NCBI RefSeq assembly: GCF_001465835.2
Contig: NZ_CP013661.2
Location: forward strand, 2,410,501-2,474,500
Source: Planococcus kocurii
Lineage (GTDB): Bacteria > Bacillota > Bacilli > Bacillales_A > Planococcaceae
Direction of reading: 5' to 3'
Length of the DNA: 64,000 nt
Under the pieces are notes generated by a model. That model ran no database searches. It was not told the origin of the DNA and worked only from the letters and a program-made list of their open reading frames with translations. Made by a program: the position numbers and the translations under genes. Below are positions 49,365 to 63,390 of this stretch, one piece after another (the stretch's first letter is position 1; every line of letters begins with the position of its first letter).

Positions 49365-50586
49365 GACGCAAGACCCAGCAGTATATGAAGCGATGAATGC
49401 AGAAAAAGGAAGACAAGAAGCGAATATCGAATTGATTGCTTCTGAAAACTTTGTTTCGCAAGCCGTTATGGATGCACAAGGATCAGTATTAACAAACAAA
49501 TACGCAGAAGGCTATCCGGGCAAACGCTATTACGGAGGCTGTGAATATGTAGATGTGGTTGAAAACATTGCACGTGACCGGCTGAAAGAGATTTTTGGCG
49601 CAGAGCATGCGAACGTTCAACCTCACTCAGGATCACAGGCCAATATGGCTGTATACACAGCCATTTTGGACAAAGGCGATACGATTCTTGGGATGAACTT
49701 AAACCATGGTGGGCATTTAACACATGGTAGCAAAGTGAATTTTAGTGGGATGCAGTATAATTTTGTTGAGTACGGAGTCACGGAAGAAGAGCAATTAATT
49801 GATTATGAAGCAGTTCGTCAAGCGGCATTAGAGCATAAGCCAAAAATGATCGTTGCTGGAGCAAGTGCTTACTCACGTCAATTGGATTTTGCTAAGTTCC
49901 GTGAAATTGCTGATGAAGTTGGCGCATACTTGATGGTCGACATGGCTCATATTGCAGGTCTAGTTGCTACTGGAGCTCATTCCAATCCTGTCCCTCATGC
50001 TCATTTCGTTACATCGACTACGCATAAAACATTGCGTGGGCCACGTGGTGGATTGATTCTTTGTAACGCAGAATTTGCGAAAAAAATTGATAAAACGATT
50101 TTCCCAGGAATTCAAGGCGGTCCGCTTATGCATGTAATCGCAGCGAAAGCCGTTGCATTTGGCGAAGCGCAACAACCAGAATTCAAAACCTATATTGAAC
50201 AAGTTGTAAAAAATGCGGATGCACTAGCTAAAGCATTGATCGCAGAAGGTGTGAATATCGTATCTGGCGGCACGGACAATCATTTGCTGCTGCTCGATCT
50301 TCGTTCGTTAAATCTGACCGGGAAAGTTGCAGAACATGTACTTGATGAAGTTGGTATTACGACGAACAAAAATACCATTCCATTCGATCCGGAAAGCCCA
50401 TTTGTCACATCGGGTATCCGCTTAGGAACTGCTGCTGTTACATCTCGTGGATTTAAAGAACAGGATATGAAAGAAATTGCTGCGATTATGGCCATGCTTT
50501 TGAAAAATCCGGAAGACGAAAGCGTGAAAAAAGATGCTACAGAACGTACGGCTAAACTAACTGCTGCGCATCCCTTATATAAATAA
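49351..50586 (+). CDS. glyA: Serine hydroxymethyltransferase
   Basis: The 411-residue PLP enzyme converts serine and tetrahydrofolate to glycine and methylene-tetrahydrofolate, feeding purine, thymidylate and methionine synthesis. The PLP lysine is K226 in [18 protein letters not shown]-type [10 protein letters not shown] and [13 protein letters not shown] are conserved. GGGAGGG precedes ATG 49351 inside ywlG. Confidence 0.97.
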   Translation: MELIKTQDPAVYEAMNAEKGRQEANIELIASENFVSQAVMDAQGSVLTNKYAEGYPGKRYYGGCEYVDVVENIARDRLKEIFGAEHANVQPHSGSQANMAVYTAILDKGDTILGMNLNHGGHLTHGSKVNFSGMQYNFVEYGVTEEEQLIDYEAVRQAALEHKPKMIVAGASAYSRQLDFAKFREIADEVGAYLMVDMAHIAGLVATGAHSNPVPHAHFVTSTTHKTLRGPRGGLILCNAEFAKKIDKTIFPGIQGGPLMHVIAAKAVAFGEAQQPEFKTYIEQVVKNADALAKALIAEGVNIVSGGTDNHLLLLDLRSLNLTGKVAEHVLDEVGITTNKNTIPFDPESPFVTSGIRLGTAAVTSRGFKEQDMKEIAAIMAMLLKNPEDESVKKDATERTAKLTAAHPLYK

Positions 50587-50592
50587 ATTCAT

Positions 50593-50631
50593 GCAGCTAC
50601 CGAGTAAAACTGCTTGGTAGCTGTATTTTTA
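50593..50631 (+). terminator. Terminator of glyA
   Basis: CAGCTACCGAG pairs with CTTGGTAGCTG, followed by TATTTTT, six bases after the stop codon. Confidence 0.9.
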
Positions 50632-50844
50632 CATTATTAAATTTGAAGAGGCACTTCATTTCTCGTAGTGATAGCGATTCTTCTAGCTGCTACGCTCAGC
50701 TTGCAGAAGTCTATACTTTTTTTCGTTATATAGCGGCACCACTTTAAGTTGTAGATGGTCAAATTTCTTCGTATCAGCATGTAAAGGTGAATGTATATTG
50801 TTCAGTTGAAGTACATAGAAATAACAGCAGGAGGGACGTGTCGC

Positions 50845-53019
50845 ATGTACACGAATGAACTTGAAAGAGATAAGAAAGTGATTATAGAGTGGCTGCGCCG
50901 TCTAGGTGTAGAATTCCATACATCGTTTCTAATCATCAATTCTGAAATAGAAAATCATCCCATCGTTTATGCAAATGATGCTTTCTACAAAATGATCGGC
51001 TATAGCGAAGCGGAAACGCTTGGGCGCAATGGACGCTTTCTGCACGGAGAAAAAACAGCGAAAGAAGCAAGTGATAAAGTACGTGCTTGCGTGGCTTCTG
51101 GTGAGAGTGGAGTAGTTGAAATCGTCAATTACCGAAAAAACGGCACACCTTTTTGGAACGAAATATCAGTGGAGCCTTTGTCTTTTCCAGAGAAGAATTT
51201 CAATTTCACTTTGATGCTACAGCACGATATTACAGATCGTAAGCGTGCGGAAGCGCTGATTAAACTTCAAAAAGAAACGTATAGAGGCATTGAAAAAGGA
51301 CATATGCTCAGTGTGCTGTTGCAGGACATCTGTCATACAGCCGAATCGTTTTTTATTGATAGTGCAAAATGTACAGTTTTGTTGATCGATGATGATGAAT
51401 TTTATAAAATCGGTGCAGCCAATTCTATGCCAAAAGGTTTTCAAGAAGCGATTAGTGGCTTAGCCGTTGAAGAAGATATTGGAACGTGCGGAGCTGCGTT
51501 TCATAGACAGAAATTAGTAGTTGTCGAAGACATGGGCACAGATTATCTATGGCGGAATCATCAGCAATTGGTAAAAGAGTATGGGTTGGTAGCAAGCTGG
51601 TCCATTCCCATATTCAACGTTGAAGGAAAGACAATGGGTACGTTTGGGATTTACTTTTCTGTTCCATTGACTCCACACGAAGAAGATTTAGCCTTTATGG
51701 AAGAAATCGGATCCATTACTTCACTGGCGATCAAGTATTCTCAGCAGCAAGAAAAAATTCTGCGGCTTGCTTATGTCGATGAGCATACAGGATTGCCCAA
51801 CCGAAATTATTTCAGAAATGAAGTCGCTGAACTGCTCAAAGAAAAACGAGAAGGCTTTATTGCCTTTATATCAACAGATGAATACGTCGCAGTAGTCGAT
51901 CAATACGGTCACAGCACAGGAGATACCATTATGAGTGAAATCGGCAAACGGTTGATGCTGTCACAAAATTCTTCTGAGGGCTTGATTGCCCGGTTTTCAG
52001 ATTCAACGTTGGCCATGTTTAGCATGATGCCGTTCACTAAAATCCCGGAATATTTAGAGCATCTGTTGCAGGGGCTAGTCGAACCGATTACTGTTGGCGA
52101 TATGGAATTATTTCTAACTTTGAAAATTGGTGTAGCAGTTGTGACTCCTCATCAAGAGAATTCGGAAGAATTGATTCGTTGTGCAGATAGTGCTTTGTCT
52201 CAGGCAAAACTTCGAACAGGCGAAGCGATTTGTTATTTTGAGAGTGAACATGATGAGTTTATGATGAAATACCTGCGTGTGGCTAATGAATTGACCGCAG
52301 CCCTCAGGCGCAATGAAGTGGGCGTGCACCTGCAGCCGAAAGTCGATTTGGCAACTGGTGAAATTTTAAGCTTTGAAGCGCTCGCTCGCTGGACTTCACC
52401 GGACCTTGGCACGATTCCGCCGGATGTCTTTATTCCAGCAGCTGAAAAAAATGGCAAGATTCGTTTGTTGGAGCAGAACATCTTACAGCAAGTGTTGGAC
52501 TGGATGAAAAAAAGAGTAGAGCAGGGCTTGAAGGTTCGACAAGTAGCTATCAACATATCAGCAGATCATTTTTTCCATCATTCATTTGTTCCGCATCTGA
52601 TGGATATGACTGCCGAGTATGGTATTGATCCACAGTGGATTCAATTGGAAATTACAGAACGAATTGGCTTTGTTGATATCGAGACAGCCAATAAAGTATT
52701 CAAACACTTGAAGCAGTGCGGCTTTACTACGTCGATTGATGATTTTGGAACAGGTTACTCATCACTCAGCTACTTGCAAAAACTGCCTGTCGAAGAATTA
52801 AAAATCGATCGTTCATTCATTTCGAATATGAATGAGCCAGGAACATTGGCAATTATTCGAACCATCATCCAACTTGCAGAAAACCTGAACATGCGTGCAG
52901 TAGCAGAAGGTGTGGAAACGGAAAAAGATCGTCAAACATTGTTGGAGCTTGGCTGCAAAGTAGGGCAAGGTTATCTGTTTTATAAACCGATGCCACTGAA
53001 TGAAGCGTTTTTCTTGTAA
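50845..53019 (+). CDS. LOV-like PAS-GAF-GGDEF-EAL protein, probable c-di-GMP phosphodiesterase
   Basis: The 724-residue protein has four domains. A PAS domain of LOV type comes first (about 20-140), then GAF (about 160-310), GGDEF (about 315-460) and EAL (about 475-720). The LOV core reads GRNGRFLHG with Gly63 where photoactive LOV domains have Cys (GxNCRFLQ), so no flavin-cysteinyl adduct can form. The GGDEF site is ARFSDSTLAMF, so cyclase activity is lost. EAL is intact: E511-A-L, NISADHF, EITER, DDFGTGYSSL, LKIDRSF, AEGVETEKD. Expected role is hydrolysis of c-di-GMP under sensory control. AGGAGGG precedes ATG 50845. Confidence 0.9.
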   Translation: MYTNELERDKKVIIEWLRRLGVEFHTSFLIINSEIENHPIVYANDAFYKMIGYSEAETLGRNGRFLHGEKTAKEASDKVRACVASGESGVVEIVNYRKNGTPFWNEISVEPLSFPEKNFNFTLMLQHDITDRKRAEALIKLQKETYRGIEKGHMLSVLLQDICHTAESFFIDSAKCTVLLIDDDEFYKIGAANSMPKGFQEAISGLAVEEDIGTCGAAFHRQKLVVVEDMGTDYLWRNHQQLVKEYGLVASWSIPIFNVEGKTMGTFGIYFSVPLTPHEEDLAFMEEIGSITSLAIKYSQQQEKILRLAYVDEHTGLPNRNYFRNEVAELLKEKREGFIAFISTDEYVAVVDQYGHSTGDTIMSEIGKRLMLSQNSSEGLIARFSDSTLAMFSMMPFTKIPEYLEHLLQGLVEPITVGDMELFLTLKIGVAVVTPHQENSEELIRCADSALSQAKLRTGEAICYFESEHDEFMMKYLRVANELTAALRRNEVGVHLQPKVDLATGEILSFEALARWTSPDLGTIPPDVFIPAAEKNGKIRLLEQNILQQVLDWMKKRVEQGLKVRQVAINISADHFFHHSFVPHLMDMTAEYGIDPQWIQLEITERIGFVDIETANKVFKHLKQCGFTTSIDDFGTGYSSLSYLQKLPVEELKIDRSFISNMNEPGTLAIIRTIIQLAENLNMRAVAEGVETEKDRQTLLELGCKVGQGYLFYKPMPLNEAFFL

Positions 53020-53105
53020 CAGAAAAACTTGTTAGCAACTGAACATTAATTGCGTTAGCTCAAAAATGAATGGCGCTGATGGTTGTCCGAAAATTTGATG
53101 CCAAG

Positions 53106-53141
53106 AAAAGCTGGGGAAGTTATCCTGGCTTTTTTTTGTGA
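53106..53141 (+). terminator. Terminator of the EAL-protein gene
   Basis: AAAAGCTGGGGA and TCCTGGCTTTTTTTT form an imperfect stem with a long T-run, about 90 bases after the stop. Confidence 0.7.
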
Positions 53142-53253
53142 AATAAACCATAGGTGAAAATAACTGAATAATGCTAAAGCAATATCTGACAACTTGGGCT
53201 ACTGGTTTTCTGTTATACTATTTAAGATAATATTTGAAAAGGAGAGATAGGCC

Positions 53254-53883
53254 ATGGGAAAAGTATACGTTTTCGATCATCCGCTGATCCAACATAAAGT
53301 AACGTACATCCGTGATAAATCTACAGGCACAAAAGAGTTTCGTGAATTGGTGGATGAAATTGCTACATTGATGGCATTTGAAATCACACGCGACTTGCCA
53401 TTAGAGGAAATCGACGTGGAGACACCAGTTCAAATGGCGAAATCTAAAGTTTTAGCAGGAAAAAAATTAGGCGTTGTGCCGATTTTGCGTGCAGGAATTG
53501 GAATGGTAGATGGAATTTTGAAATTGATTCCAGCTGCTAAAGTTGGACATATTGGGTTATACCGTGACCCGGTTACGTTGCAGCCGGTTGAGTACTACTT
53601 GAAATTACCTTCTGATGTACAAGAACGAGATTTCATCGTAGTTGATCCAATGCTTGCTACAGGCGGATCAGCAATCGAAGCAGTCAACTCTATGAAAAAA
53701 CGTGGAGCCACAAAAATCCGTTTCATGTGCATCATCGCAGCTCCTGAAGGTGTAGAAGCTTTGCAAAAAGCTCATCCGGATGTGGATATCTACATCGCAG
53801 CGCTTGATGAGAAATTGAACGAAAAAGGATATATCGTACCAGGTCTTGGAGATGCTGGCGACCGATTATTCGGAACAAAATAA
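53254..53883 (+). CDS. upp: Uracil phosphoribosyltransferase
   Basis: The 209-residue enzyme salvages uracil to UMP with PRPP. The PRPP loop is [16 protein letters not shown] and the uracil site is near the C-terminal [25 protein letters not shown] precedes ATG 53254. A possible -10 TATACT lies at 53214-53219. It lies 19 bases before mnaA and the two are probably co-transcribed. Confidence 0.97.
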   Translation: MGKVYVFDHPLIQHKVTYIRDKSTGTKEFRELVDEIATLMAFEITRDLPLEEIDVETPVQMAKSKVLAGKKLGVVPILRAGIGMVDGILKLIPAAKVGHIGLYRDPVTLQPVEYYLKLPSDVQERDFIVVDPMLATGGSAIEAVNSMKKRGATKIRFMCIIAAPEGVEALQKAHPDVDIYIAALDEKLNEKGYIVPGLGDAGDRLFGTK

Positions 53884-53902
53884 GAGAGCGAGGTATATCA
53901 GC

Positions 53903-55021
53903 TTGACGAAAAAATGGAAAGTAATGACGATATTTGGTACGCGGCCTGAAGCCATTAAAATGGCACCGCTTGTGTTAGAACTGCAAAAACATCCAGACAC
54001 CATTGAGCCATTAGTAACGGTGACGGCGCAGCACAGAGAAATGCTGGACCAGGTTCTGGAGACATTCGGTATCACGCCTGATTTCGACTTGAACATTATG
54101 AAAGATCGCCAAACATTGACTGATGTGACAATGCGCGCGATGCAAGGGCTTGATGAAGTTATGAAAAAAGCAAAACCAGATATCGTACTGGTTCATGGCG
54201 ATACGACAACAACTTTCGCCGCTAGTCTTGCCGCATTTTATAACCAAGTTGCCATTGGACATGTAGAAGCGGGTTTGCGTACGCACAATAAATACTCGCC
54301 ATATCCTGAAGAAATGAACCGTCAATTGACGGGAGTCATGGCAGACATTCATTTTTCACCAACTGAAAAATCTGCTCAAAATTTGCTTGCTGAAAACAAA
54401 AAAGAAGAAACCATTTATATTACAGGAAATACAGCGATTGATGCACTTCAAACAACGGTGCGTGAAACGTATTCGCATCCAATTTTGGAGAAAATCGGTA
54501 CGGATCGTATGATTCTTTTGACGGCACATCGTCGTGAAAATTTAGGCCAACCGATGCGCAATATGTTCCGTGCCATCAAACGTTTGATCGAAGAGCATGA
54601 CGATATTCAAGTAGTTTACCCGGTGCATATGAATCCGGCAGTACGTGAAGTAGCAGATGAGGTATTGGGTCGCGATCCGCGTATCCATTTGATCGAACCG
54701 TTGGAAGTTTTGGATTTCCACAACTTTGCAGCACGTTCGTTCTTTATCCTGACTGACTCTGGTGGCATTCAAGAAGAGGCGCCATCACTAGGTAAGCCGG
54801 TATTGGTCCTGCGTGATACGACTGAACGCCCTGAAGGTATTAGTGCGGGAACGCTTAAGCTTGCGGGAACGGACGAAGAAACAATTTACGGAATGGCCAA
54901 AGAATTGCTGACGGATGAAGCGGCGTATAAAGCAATGTCGCAAGCATCTAATCCATATGGAGACGGTAAAGCATCTGCTCGGATTGTAGAAGCATTGCAC
55001 ACTTATTTCTCGAAGTTGTAA
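53903..55021 (+). CDS. mnaA: UDP-N-acetylglucosamine 2-epimerase (non-hydrolysing)
   Basis: The 372-residue enzyme interconverts UDP-GlcNAc and UDP-ManNAc, a precursor of teichoic acid linkage units. GTRPEAIKMAPLV, VHGDTTTTFA, GHVEAGLRT and DSGGIQEEAPSLGKPVLVLRDTTERPEG are conserved. TTG 53903 gives MTKKWKVMTIFGTRPE, which aligns with the B. subtilis N-terminus, and has GAGCGAGG upstream. ATG 53924 is an alternative but would trim the first strand. Confidence 0.94.
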   Translation: MTKKWKVMTIFGTRPEAIKMAPLVLELQKHPDTIEPLVTVTAQHREMLDQVLETFGITPDFDLNIMKDRQTLTDVTMRAMQGLDEVMKKAKPDIVLVHGDTTTTFAASLAAFYNQVAIGHVEAGLRTHNKYSPYPEEMNRQLTGVMADIHFSPTEKSAQNLLAENKKEETIYITGNTAIDALQTTVRETYSHPILEKIGTDRMILLTAHRRENLGQPMRNMFRAIKRLIEEHDDIQVVYPVHMNPAVREVADEVLGRDPRIHLIEPLEVLDFHNFAARSFFILTDSGGIQEEAPSLGKPVLVLRDTTERPEGISAGTLKLAGTDEETIYGMAKELLTDEAAYKAMSQASNPYGDGKASARIVEALHTYFSKL

Positions 55022-55050
55022 AAGAGTGAATCGCCGATTCCACTTTTCGT

Positions 55051-55173
55051 GTTGTCCAGTTGCATCGGCTAGCTCCTCGGGGTCTTAAGTCAGCCTGGCT
55101 GTGTGGCTGAAAAAACGCCACTTCGCCATTCTGCCTTAAGCCTGTCGGAGCTAAAATAGCCGATTCCACTTTT
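55051..55173 (-). repeat. Dispersed palindromic repeat, copy 7 (minus orientation)
   Basis: Same family as at 3.4 and 6.5 kb, with GTCCAGTTGCATCGGCTAGC at one end and GAGCTAAAATAGCCGATTCC at the other, and GTCTTAAGTCAG pairing with CTGCCTTAAGCC. A terminal scrap of a further copy precedes it at 55030-55047. Confidence 0.8.
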
Positions 55174-55177
55174 CGTG

Positions 55178-55298
55178 TTGGCCAGTTGCAAGTGCCCAGC
55201 TCTTCGGGATGTAAGCCACTCCGGCTGTGCGGCAAAGAACGCCGCTTCGCCAGATTGTCTTACACCTGTCAGAGCTAAACAAGCACTTTCACTTTTCT
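55178..55298 (-). repeat. Dispersed palindromic repeat, copy 8 (minus orientation)
   Basis: Directly follows copy 7 in the same orientation, ending CAAGCACTTTCACTTTTCTAG. The remaining 200 bases up to atpZ hold the atp promoter and no gene. Confidence 0.8.
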
Positions 55299-55361
55299 AG
55301 TTAAAGTTTGTCGACAATATGTCAGAGGGAAATCGCTTGTGAAGTTTTTCACTTCTACTAA

Positions 55362-55390
55362 TTGACATGATTTTACCCCTAATGTATGCT
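55362..55390 (+). promoter_or_regulatory. Promoter of the ATP synthase operon
   Basis: A perfect TTGACA (55362-55367) and TATGCT (55385-55390) are separated by 17 bases, about 115 bases upstream of atpZ. Confidence 0.7.
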
Positions 55391-55505
55391 TACAAAGGGT
55401 ATGCATGAGAAGGTTTTCTTACATAGAATATGTAATTTGGAAGCCTGATGCGACTACTCTTTTTGAGGGTGTAATGTCAAATCAACGAAGTTCGAGGGGG
55501 TTGTC

Positions 55506-55727
55506 ATGCGCCCAACAAAAAGGCCCTTGCAAGCGATGGCAATTTACAGCGCCATCCTCTCACAACTTGTCGGGTCCGTACTCATCGGGGTGTTTACAGG
55601 TATGTGGCTCGATGAAAGGATCGGAACCGCCCCGTTTTTCATGATCATCTGCCTATTCATAGGCATTACTGCCGGTGTTTGGGCAATGCTTCAGACTGTC
55701 CGCAAATTCGAATCAGGAGACAAGTGA
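55506..55727 (+). CDS. atpZ: AtpZ, small membrane protein of the ATP synthase operon
   Basis: The 73-residue protein has two membrane segments (AIYSAILSQLVGSVLIGVFTGMWL and FFMIICLFIGITAGVWAML) and the AtpZ/AtpI-family pattern GxxxDxxxGTxPxF (here MWLDERIGTAPFF). AtpZ and AtpI are thought to help assemble the c-ring and have been linked to magnesium/calcium uptake in alkaliphilic Bacillus. GAGGGGG precedes the ATG. It opens the atp operon, two bases before atpI. Confidence 0.85.
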   Translation: MRPTKRPLQAMAIYSAILSQLVGSVLIGVFTGMWLDERIGTAPFFMIICLFIGITAGVWAMLQTVRKFESGDK

Positions 55728-55729
55728 AA

Positions 55730-56101
55730 ATGGATGGACTTAGGGAGATATATACAAGGCTGAAAAAGATGATCCTTTTCATCTTAGCGTTCTACGTTAT
55801 TGGTTGGGGGTTTACCTCTTATCAAGAAGTGTTCGCAGGTCTCATCATCGGAACTTTGTTCGGCATTTACAACATGTGGATTCTCGTTCGTCGGATGGAG
55901 AAATTCGACCGAGCGGTGGCTGAAGGCTCGAAAGTTCGTTCGCTTGGAACGGCATTACGGTTTGCATCAGGTGTTGCAGCTGTGGCGATTGCCATTTTAT
56001 TCGCAGAGCACATTCACTTGGTCAGTACAGTAATTGGGTTGATGGTCCCTTATGCTCTGTTATTAACAGAGCGGATTGTTTATCACGTGAAACACCATTA
56101 A
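55730..56101 (+). CDS. atpI: ATP synthase protein I
   Basis: The 123-residue protein has four membrane segments and a basic linker (VRRMEKFDRAVAEGSKVRS). AtpI acts as a membrane chaperone for c-ring assembly rather than a permanent subunit. ATG 55730 is nine bases after AGGAGA; a GTG at 55724 is too close to it. Sequence conservation in this family is low, so context carries much of the call. Confidence 0.85.
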   Translation: MDGLREIYTRLKKMILFILAFYVIGWGFTSYQEVFAGLIIGTLFGIYNMWILVRRMEKFDRAVAEGSKVRSLGTALRFASGVAAVAIAILFAEHIHLVSTVIGLMVPYALLLTERIVYHVKHH

Positions 56102-56839
<738 letters not shown>

Positions 56840-56882
56840 GTATAAACTGCTCATCGAGCAAACAAAAAAACAACTATCCTGA

Positions 56883-57122
<240 letters not shown>

Positions 57123-57130
57123 TATTTTTA

Positions 57131-57187
57131 TACAAAAAGTTAAATGGTGGGGATGCTTCGACATGGTTTTCGCCATTTAAACTTGTA
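57131..57187 (+). other. Hairpin between atpE and atpF
   Basis: TACAAAAAGTTAAATGG and CCATTTAAACTTGTA pair over about 13 bases around a GC-rich loop. It has no T-run, so it is more likely an mRNA stability or processing element than a terminator. It lies right after atpE, whose product is needed in about ten copies per complex. Confidence 0.6.
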
Positions 57188-57282
57188 TGAACTAGTATTT
57201 TTCAGAAACACAACTTACGAAAATAAAAGATCTTACTATAGAAGAAATTGCATTTTAGGCTCTTGAAGGGAGTGAAACAATC

Positions 57283-57804
57283 GTGTTTTTTGATCACCTC
57301 GTACTCGGTGCAACCGGGGAGTTTTTGAATATTGGAGACATTCTCGCTACACTTGTGATCTTCATTTTACTAATGTTGCTATTGAAGAAGTTCGCATGGG
57401 GTCCTTTGATGGGCATAATGCAGCAACGTGAAGATTTGATCAAGAGTGAGATCGAAACTGCTGAAAACAGCCGTCTAGAATCACACAAATTGCTTGAAGA
57501 GCAGCGCAGCCTTCTTAAAGATGCGCGTACGCAAGCACAAGAAATCGTTGAAAACGCTAAAAAGCAAGGCGAAGTTTCGCGTGAGGAAATCATTACAACT
57601 GCACGTGCTGAATCTGCTCGCATGAAAGATGCTGCAGTTCAGGAAATTGCTAACGAAAGAGATAAAGCGATTTCAGCTGTTCGTGAAGAAGTTGTGGCAT
57701 TGTCACTACTTGCTGCTACGAAAGTGCTTGAAAAAGAAATCTCTGAGGAAGACAACCGTCAGTTGATTAATGAAACGATTGCGAAGGCAGGCGAAGTTCA
57801 GTGA
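57283..57804 (+). CDS. atpF: ATP synthase Fo subunit b
   Basis: The 173-residue protein has one N-terminal membrane segment (ILATLVIFILLMLLLKKFAW) and then a long charged helix forming the peripheral stalk dimer (EIETAENSRLESHKLLEEQ through KVLEKEISEED). Start is GTG 57283 after GAAGGGAG. Its stop overlaps the atpH start by four bases. Confidence 0.95.
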   Translation: MFFDHLVLGATGEFLNIGDILATLVIFILLMLLLKKFAWGPLMGIMQQREDLIKSEIETAENSRLESHKLLEEQRSLLKDARTQAQEIVENAKKQGEVSREEIITTARAESARMKDAAVQEIANERDKAISAVREEVVALSLLAATKVLEKEISEEDNRQLINETIAKAGEVQ

Positions 57805-58331
57805 GTCAAGTTGCAGAACGCTACGCTTTAGCATTGTTCCAAGTCGCTCAAAAGCATGAATCGTCTTTGGCAATTGAACATGATTTACGTGAAGTGAAAA
57901 AAGTCTTTGAAATGACTCCTGAACTTTACAATTTGATTGTTTCTCCAAAACTTTCAGCTGATAAAAGAACAAACTTAATCAATGAAGTGTTTCATGAGGC
58001 AAATCCGTTTGTCGTTAACACACTTCAATTGATGGCAGAACGCAAACGTCTGAACGAAGTTGGCTCATTGGCTGATGAGTTTATTGCTTTATCTAATCAT
58101 GCACAAGGAATCGAAGATGCAGAAGTATATTCTACACGTCCATTGACTGAAGAAGAACGTGCATCGATTTCTTCTGTATTCGCTAAAAAAATTGGTAAAC
58201 AATCTTTGCGAATTGAAAATATTATCGACCCATCGTTGATCGGTGGATTACGTATTCAAATCGGTAACCGTATTTATGACAGCAGCGTGAGCACGAAACT
58301 GGCACGCTTGCAACGTCAACTAATCGGTTAA
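57801..58331 (+). CDS. atpH: ATP synthase F1 subunit delta
   Basis: The 176-residue stalk subunit links F1 alpha to the b dimer. It starts SQVAERYALALFQVA and ends with IDPSLIGGLRIQIGNRIYDSSVSTKLARLQRQL, both typical. Start GTG 57801 overlaps the atpF TGA. Confidence 0.95.
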   Translation: MSQVAERYALALFQVAQKHESSLAIEHDLREVKKVFEMTPELYNLIVSPKLSADKRTNLINEVFHEANPFVVNTLQLMAERKRLNEVGSLADEFIALSNHAQGIEDAEVYSTRPLTEEERASISSVFAKKIGKQSLRIENIIDPSLIGGLRIQIGNRIYDSSVSTKLARLQRQLIG

Positions 58332-58337
58332 TTATGA

Positions 58338-59867
<1,530 letters not shown>

Positions 59868-59899
59868 TATCGAGTTCGAATAAGAAGAAAAAATAATAA

Positions 59900-60772
<873 letters not shown>

Positions 60773-60779
60773 GACATAC

Positions 60780-60885
60780 AGAAGTATTCATGTAGACTCG
60801 ACAGGCTGAAGGCGAAATGCACTAGAAATTTTATTTCTAGAGTAGATTGCCTGAGAGCCTGTAAAATCTAGATGCTACATTCTAA
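60780..60885 (+). repeat. Diverged palindromic repeat inside the atp operon (copy 9)
   Basis: The segment begins GAAGTATTCATGTAGACTCGACAGGCTGAAGGCG and ends GAGAGCCTGTAAAATCTAGATGCTACATTC. Arm words (TGTAGACTCGACAGGC and its partner) match the ~120-nt family, and a central perfect hairpin CTAGAAATTTTATTTCTAG replaces the usual loop. It fills most of the 169-base gap between atpG and atpD and is the only copy lying between genes of one operon. Confidence 0.65.
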
Positions 60886-60917
60886 AAAACGAGCATCCCG
60901 TATAGGGAATTTTATAA

Positions 60918-62785
<1,868 letters not shown>

Positions 62786-62786
<1 letters not shown>

Positions 62787-62906
62787 AGAAAAGTGAAAAC
62801 GGCCGCACAGCTCCGACAGGCATAAGACAGACCAGTAGTGTGGCGTTCTTTGCCACATAGCTGGGTTGGCTTATGACCCGAGGAGTTGGCCGTTGGAACT
62901 GGATCG
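62786..62906 (+). repeat. Dispersed palindromic repeat, copy 10 (plus orientation)
   Basis: It begins at the atpC stop codon with AAGAAAAGTGAAAACGGCC and ends GGCCGTTGGAACTGGATCG. Arms GGCATAAGACAG and GGCTTATGACC pair, as do CCGCACAGCTCCGAC and GAGGAGTTGGCCG. Confidence 0.85.
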
Positions 62907-62907
62907 T

Positions 62908-63028
62908 AAGAAAAGTGAAAGCGGCCGCACAGCTCCGACAGGCATAAGGCAGACCAACAGTGTGGCGTTCTTTGCCACATAGCTGGGTTGGCTTATGACC
63001 CGAGGAGTTGGCCGTTGAAACTAGAAAA
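62908..63028 (+). repeat. Dispersed palindromic repeat, copy 11 (plus orientation)
   Basis: It is nearly identical to copy 10 over its whole length, in the same orientation, which implies a recent duplication. A third head (AAGAAAAGCAGAAGCGG) follows it and has become part of the operon terminator. Confidence 0.85.
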
Positions 63029-63037
63029 TAAAGAAAA

Positions 63038-63081
63038 GCAGAAGCGGGCAAAAGGGCAATTGACTTTTGTCCGCTTTTTCA
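63038..63081 (+). terminator. Terminator of the atp operon
   Basis: GAAGCGGGCAAAAG pairs with CTTTTGTCCGCTTTTTC around the loop GGCAATTGA. Its left arm is the head of a palindromic repeat. It lies 250 bases after atpC. Confidence 0.85.
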
Positions 63082-63102
63082 ATTTATGAAAGGATGGATA
63101 AC

Positions 63103-63336
63103 ATGGAAAACATGATTGGACAAACAGCATTGATTTCTATTTTTAGCCATATTTTCTTCACCGGGGTTGCTTTTTATGCGATGCGTGCATTAATGTTTGA
63201 AAAATTTATTCACAAGCATCATGTGTTACAGGCCCAAATTCTATATATTTTTCTTAGTATTTCAATAGGGACAATGGTATCTACTTTTTTCCTAAATATT
63301 TCATCTTGGTCTAGGCAATTGCCTTATCTGTTTTAA
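63103..63336 (+). CDS. ywzB: DUF1146 small membrane protein (YwzB-like)
   Basis: The 77-residue protein has two membrane segments (ALISIFSHIFFTGVAFYAMRAL and QILYIFLSISIGTMVSTFFL) separated by a basic loop (EKFIHKHHVL). This is the DUF1146 pattern, normally found right after the atp operon in Bacillales. Function is unknown. ATG 63103 is about ten bases after GAAAGGATG; ATG 63094 is an alternative. Confidence 0.82.
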   Translation: MENMIGQTALISIFSHIFFTGVAFYAMRALMFEKFIHKHHVLQAQILYIFLSISIGTMVSTFFLNISSWSRQLPYLF

Positions 63337-63390
63337 AATTGCCGTTTTGCCATGGCCTTGAAGTTCATAGCTGTGGCAAAACGGCAAAAT
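63337..63390 (+). terminator. Strong hairpin after ywzB
   Basis: AAATTGCCGTTTTGCCA and TGGCAAAACGGCAA pair almost perfectly. The downstream sequence is AAATTAATATTT with no long T-run on the plus strand, so its terminator activity is uncertain. The rest of the gap to 63686 is AT-rich and presumably holds the murA promoter; I see no gene in it. Confidence 0.6.
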
